Origin: Rhynchopus sp. YZ270_cl-10
Taxonomy: Eukaryota; Euglenozoa; Diplonemea; Diplonemida; Diplonemidae
DNA length: 64,000 nt
NCBI GenBank assembly: GCA_964035575.1
Contig: OZ037914.1
Span: forward strand, 258,176-322,175
Direction of reading: 5' to 3'
Shown here: positions 61,310 through 64,000 of the stretch, one piece after another
Layout: each line of letters starts with the position of its first letter
How positions within the stretch are numbered: the first letter of the stretch is position 1
Made by a program: the position numbers and the translations under genes
The notes under the pieces: model-generated
The model's input: only the letters and a program-made list of their open reading frames with translations
Database searches by the model: none
Told to the model about the DNA's origin: nothing

Positions 61310-62635
61310 TCATTGATGAGAAACACGAAATGCGAGCGAGGCTGGGGTCTTGGTGTAGCGTACAATATAGGCAGGGTACACTGCGTCTGAGGCGTGCAGA
61401 ATGAATTCACGGTGTTCACGCCAGGCACCTTGCGAGGCTGGAGGGCGCATGCGTTGGTCGGGCAGACTCTTTCCATTGGCGAGAACCGAGTGTGAACCGG
61501 GGGGTGGTGCTTTTAGTGCGGGAGAGGGCGCGAGCAGCACGGATACTGCGCCTAAGACAACACGCACCAACACGACACACACAGTTGCACCACCTTGCAC
61601 ATCATTGACCTGAGAGGCAGATTCCACAAAGTAAAGACCTGCGCCGTACAATCCGTTCTGACGGCGTATCGCTGATACTCCGCCTTCAAGAAGCAATGCA
61701 ACTTCCGCTTCACTGCACGGCAAAAACAACCATTTCTCGTTCACCCCATCATCCAAGACATCAGGCAGACGACACCGTGGGTTTGCCATCAAATCCGTTT
61801 CGCTCACTACCACAGGGGCATTGCTCAGAGCACTCCGGTCACCTCTGATCAACTCCCTTCTGGCGGCGAAGGTGGACCACTGGCGGATGCTTTCAATTCG
61901 TTGCACCTGAGTGATATTGCCTGCACCTTCAAAAAAGGTGGCGACTGGGTAGAGCATAGTTTCGGTGACGTCAATAAGGTCTGCCTCTTGAGATTCCCAG
62001 CAGGGTCTACCGCCCCAATGGTGGGGGAGTGCGGTTGGGTCATTACCACTTTGTTGCATGGCCTGTTCAAATGCGGCGCCTCCTGTTGTTACGTAAACGA
62101 CCCTCTGTGTTTCCGCTGTGTACCTCTTCGCAAGCATATCCCGCCCTAACGACTCCCCTTTGGTAAACTCAAACCGACACTGCGACTCATCCCTTTCTAT
62201 TTCCGAGACACTCACAATCCATGCGTCGCTCATAAAAACACTGGGGGGCGCTGTTTGAGGAAGAGCCCAACGTGCTGCAGACATTTGCCCTACACATGAC
62301 GCCCCTTCTTGCAGTACCGCCTCCAGACGATTTGTCAATTTAAAGGCAATGTTGTGCACCCCATCTGGGTCTGCCCTCGCTGTCACAGTAGAACAGATGC
62401 ACTGAATATCCTTGCAGGTTCGGAGAAGCGCTTCTTCGCATTGTTCCCAGTCTTCGATGATGTGCAGTTTACGTTCAGCGTATTCTTCTTGTGATAGGGC
62501 TTCGTGGCGGAGTTCGTTGCAACGGGTTGCTAGGAGGGTGAGATAGGCCTCTGCTGTAGACACTTTGCTTTCGACACCAATCAGATCATCCAACATAGTT
62601 GCATCACCTTTGCCGAAGATGGACCACCATCCCAT
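61310..62635 (-). CDS. PARP-like ADP-ribosyltransferase with altered His motif
   Basis: 441 residues, one exon, start at 62635 (MGWWSIFGKG). Residues about 14-85 are helical and charged, possibly coiled coil. The C-terminal half follows the PARP catalytic layout: ITQVQRIESIRQW (241-253), like the conserved xxIxRIQNxxLW entry; NEKWLFLPC (299-307), aligned with the NERLLFHGT NAD-binding strand; NGLYGAGLYFVESASQVND (327-345), with Tyr335; a DSV-like GSHSVLANGKS (380-390); and HREFILHASDAVYPAYIVRY (408-427), with the catalytic-position Glu410. The first triad residue, His in active PARPs, is Leu305 here and HGT has become LPC. Such replacements are known from inactive or atypical members (for example PARP13), so activity is doubtful. 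No DNA-binding domain was seen. Confidence 0.78.
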   Translation of the reverse strand: MGWWSIFGKGDATMLDDLIGVESKVSTAEAYLTLLATRCNELRHEALSQEEYAERKLHIIEDWEQCEEALLRTCKDIQCICSTVTARADPDGVHNIAFKLTNRLEAVLQEGASCVGQMSAARWALPQTAPPSVFMSDAWIVSVSEIERDESQCRFEFTKGESLGRDMLAKRYTAETQRVVYVTTGGAAFEQAMQQSGNDPTALPHHWGGRPCWESQEADLIDVTETMLYPVATFFEGAGNITQVQRIESIRQWSTFAARRELIRGDRSALSNAPVVVSETDLMANPRCRLPDVLDDGVNEKWLFLPCSEAEVALLLEGGVSAIRRQNGLYGAGLYFVESASQVNDVQGGATVCVVLVRVVLGAVSVLLAPSPALKAPPPGSHSVLANGKSLPDQRMRPPASQGAWREHREFILHASDAVYPAYIVRYTKTPASLAFRVSHQ

Positions 62636-64000
62636 AGAAGAAAAAGAGCAGAAAGACTTATAAGATGATCCTAAGCCTAGTAGTCAACGTTCTGTCGAAG
62701 AAACTGAAAGGATCTATATTTTCAGCGTGATTTTGGTCAAAAAAAAAAAGGGGGGGGGGGGGATGGAAACGAGGGGGAAATGAAACTGTGTAAAGCGAAG
62801 AATAGGCTAAATCAGGGGTGTACTGTGTTATTTGGGTCTGGTGGTGGTGATGTGGAAAAAATGGAGTTTTGTGAAGAAGCATGAAAAAAAAAAAAAAAAT
62901 AGTTTTCATATTCTTTCAAAGAGAAAGTGCAAAAGGATCTTCTCTTCCGACACATCTTACACAAAATCTTGGAGTTGCTATTTTAGGCTAGTTGACGCCA
63001 CGGGTCGGTTGAGGAAATTTGTCCATTTTTCTGGAAAATCGTGTCCCATACCCCATACTTGGACCGCCCGAAATATATTTCGGGCATTTCGGGCGAATTA
63101 GGGGCGGATTTCGGGCGATTTTGTGCGCCCGAAGTCGCCCGAAAACGCCCGAAATCGCCCGAAATGCAGATTTCGGGCGAATTCGGGCGCTTTTTCCGTA
63201 GTGAAAACCGACTAGGTAGGGTTCTACTCATTTTCGCAAAAAACTTTTTATATTTGGAAATATTTGATGCCAAATCTGTCAAAATAAGCAATAATCGAAA
63301 ACTTTTGTACACCTGAGTGCACTTTGGAGGCCCGTGAGAATCACCACCAAGTCACGGGTTTTCTGACTATCATTTGCTTATTCCTACCCAAAACACACTA
63401 CGAACCGGGTTTTCACTATTTTTTCGTATTTCAGGGTGAATTTTTGTGAATTTTCGGTCACAGGGTGGTTCTAACCCATTCTCGGGGTGTTTCGGGCCTG
63501 TAGTTGCTCAGGAGATGCCCAAAAACGTGAAAAATCGCCTTTTTACGTTTTTAGTAGTATTTTAGTGTAAATTGTTAGGGAAATCGGTTTTATACGTGGC
63601 TGCTAACAGAGCTGCACTCATATAAGTTGGGTTCTACTAGGAATTTTTGCTCAATTTTTTTTTCTTTGAACAAATTTTGTGCCAATCTTTCAAATAAAGC
63701 GTTAGATTTTTACACTGATATCATGCTTCCCAGCACACATAAGATACTGGTTGTGCGCCCGAATTCGCCCGAATCTGCCCGAAATCGCCCGAATTCGCCC
63801 GAAATGTGCCCGAATTCGCCCGAATTACGTATAAATTCCCTTTAATGGTGTGGCACGCCCCAAAAAAAAAGTCATATTTGTGTAGTTCTTATGTAGTGCT
63901 TATGCAGGCCTGACGCTAACTTTTGGGTTTTTGGGAAATCGTGGGATGATGGTCGAATATGGGGGGGGGGAAAGCTAAAAAAAAATTTTCCCGCGCCTGT
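62636..64000. other. Non-coding right end: CGGGCGA repeats and foldback-related DNA
   Basis: A truncated stem-loop copy (62662-62687), a TTCATATTCTTTC repeat (62905), then 63070-63190 and 63755-63830 made of CGGGCGA/TCGCCCG words. The block GGGTTCTACT...GTGCCAA-CTTTCAAA occurs twice as degenerate direct repeats (63219-63290, 63629-63715). Bases 63395-63530 resemble the arm of the foldback element at 8740-9939 (TTTTCACTATTTTTT, GTATT, GGGTGA, ACCCA, GGGTGTTT, AGTTGC in order). Probably a third foldback-type element running off the window. Confidence 0.55.

Overview
The window reads as nuclear DNA of a unicellular eukaryote. Four genes are interrupted by clear GT-AG introns (46 to 438 nt), and every donor I can place starts GTATG. 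There is a tRNA-derived SINE, a complete hAT transposon and many MITEs. A mitochondrial enoyl-CoA/ACP reductase gene implies an organism with mitochondrial fatty-acid synthesis. I cannot name the lineage. All thirteen confident host genes lie on the minus strand, and the only plus-strand coding region is a transposase. That layout, with a YAG a short way upstream of many start codons, resembles the polycistronic, trans-spliced arrangement of Euglenozoa such as diplonemids, but no spliced leader was seen, so this is a hypothesis.

Layout. 0.3-3.6 kb: an IQ-motif protein and a Golgi-type PC-esterase. 3.6-16.1 kb: gene-free, rich in homopolymers, short dispersed repeats, MITEs and a 1.2-kb foldback element. 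16.1-19.1 kb: a four-RRM PTB/hnRNP-L-like protein and a two-RRM Lys/Ala-rich protein. 19.1-25.3 kb: repeats and MITEs. 25.3-27.0 kb: a five-pass membrane protein with prominin-like topology. 27.0-29.8 kb: a (CA)n tract and a second foldback element. 29.9-35.2 kb: an EF-hand-like protein with a SINE in its last intron, a kinase-like and a PD-(D/E)XK-like frame that together resemble Crinkler-type effectors, and an HDDC2-type HD phosphohydrolase with a predicted C-terminal membrane tail. 37.0-38.4 kb: a four-exon gene of unknown function. 38.5-42.75 kb: a decayed hAT remnant and, directly beside it, a complete 3.37-kb hAT with an 8-bp target duplication; they abut the 3' end of the MECR-like gene at 42.8-43.8 kb. 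45.3-60.1 kb: one intronless gene for a surface protein of about 4,940 residues (signal peptide, seven LVIVD-type beta-propellers, more than 2,000 residues of Pro/Thr/Val repeats, Cys-rich stem, one transmembrane segment). 61.3-62.6 kb: a PARP-like protein with an altered NAD-binding motif. The right end holds CGGGCGA-type low-complexity DNA and a sequence related to the first foldback arm.

Themes. Genes are GC-richer and almost free of homopolymers, while intergenic DNA is full of A, T, G and C runs. Several short-TIR and foldback elements sit in G/C runs with G-rich target duplications. At least four short (35-105 nt) dispersed repeat families, one a stem-loop with a conserved CTCTCGT loop, occur throughout the intergenic DNA and inside introns.
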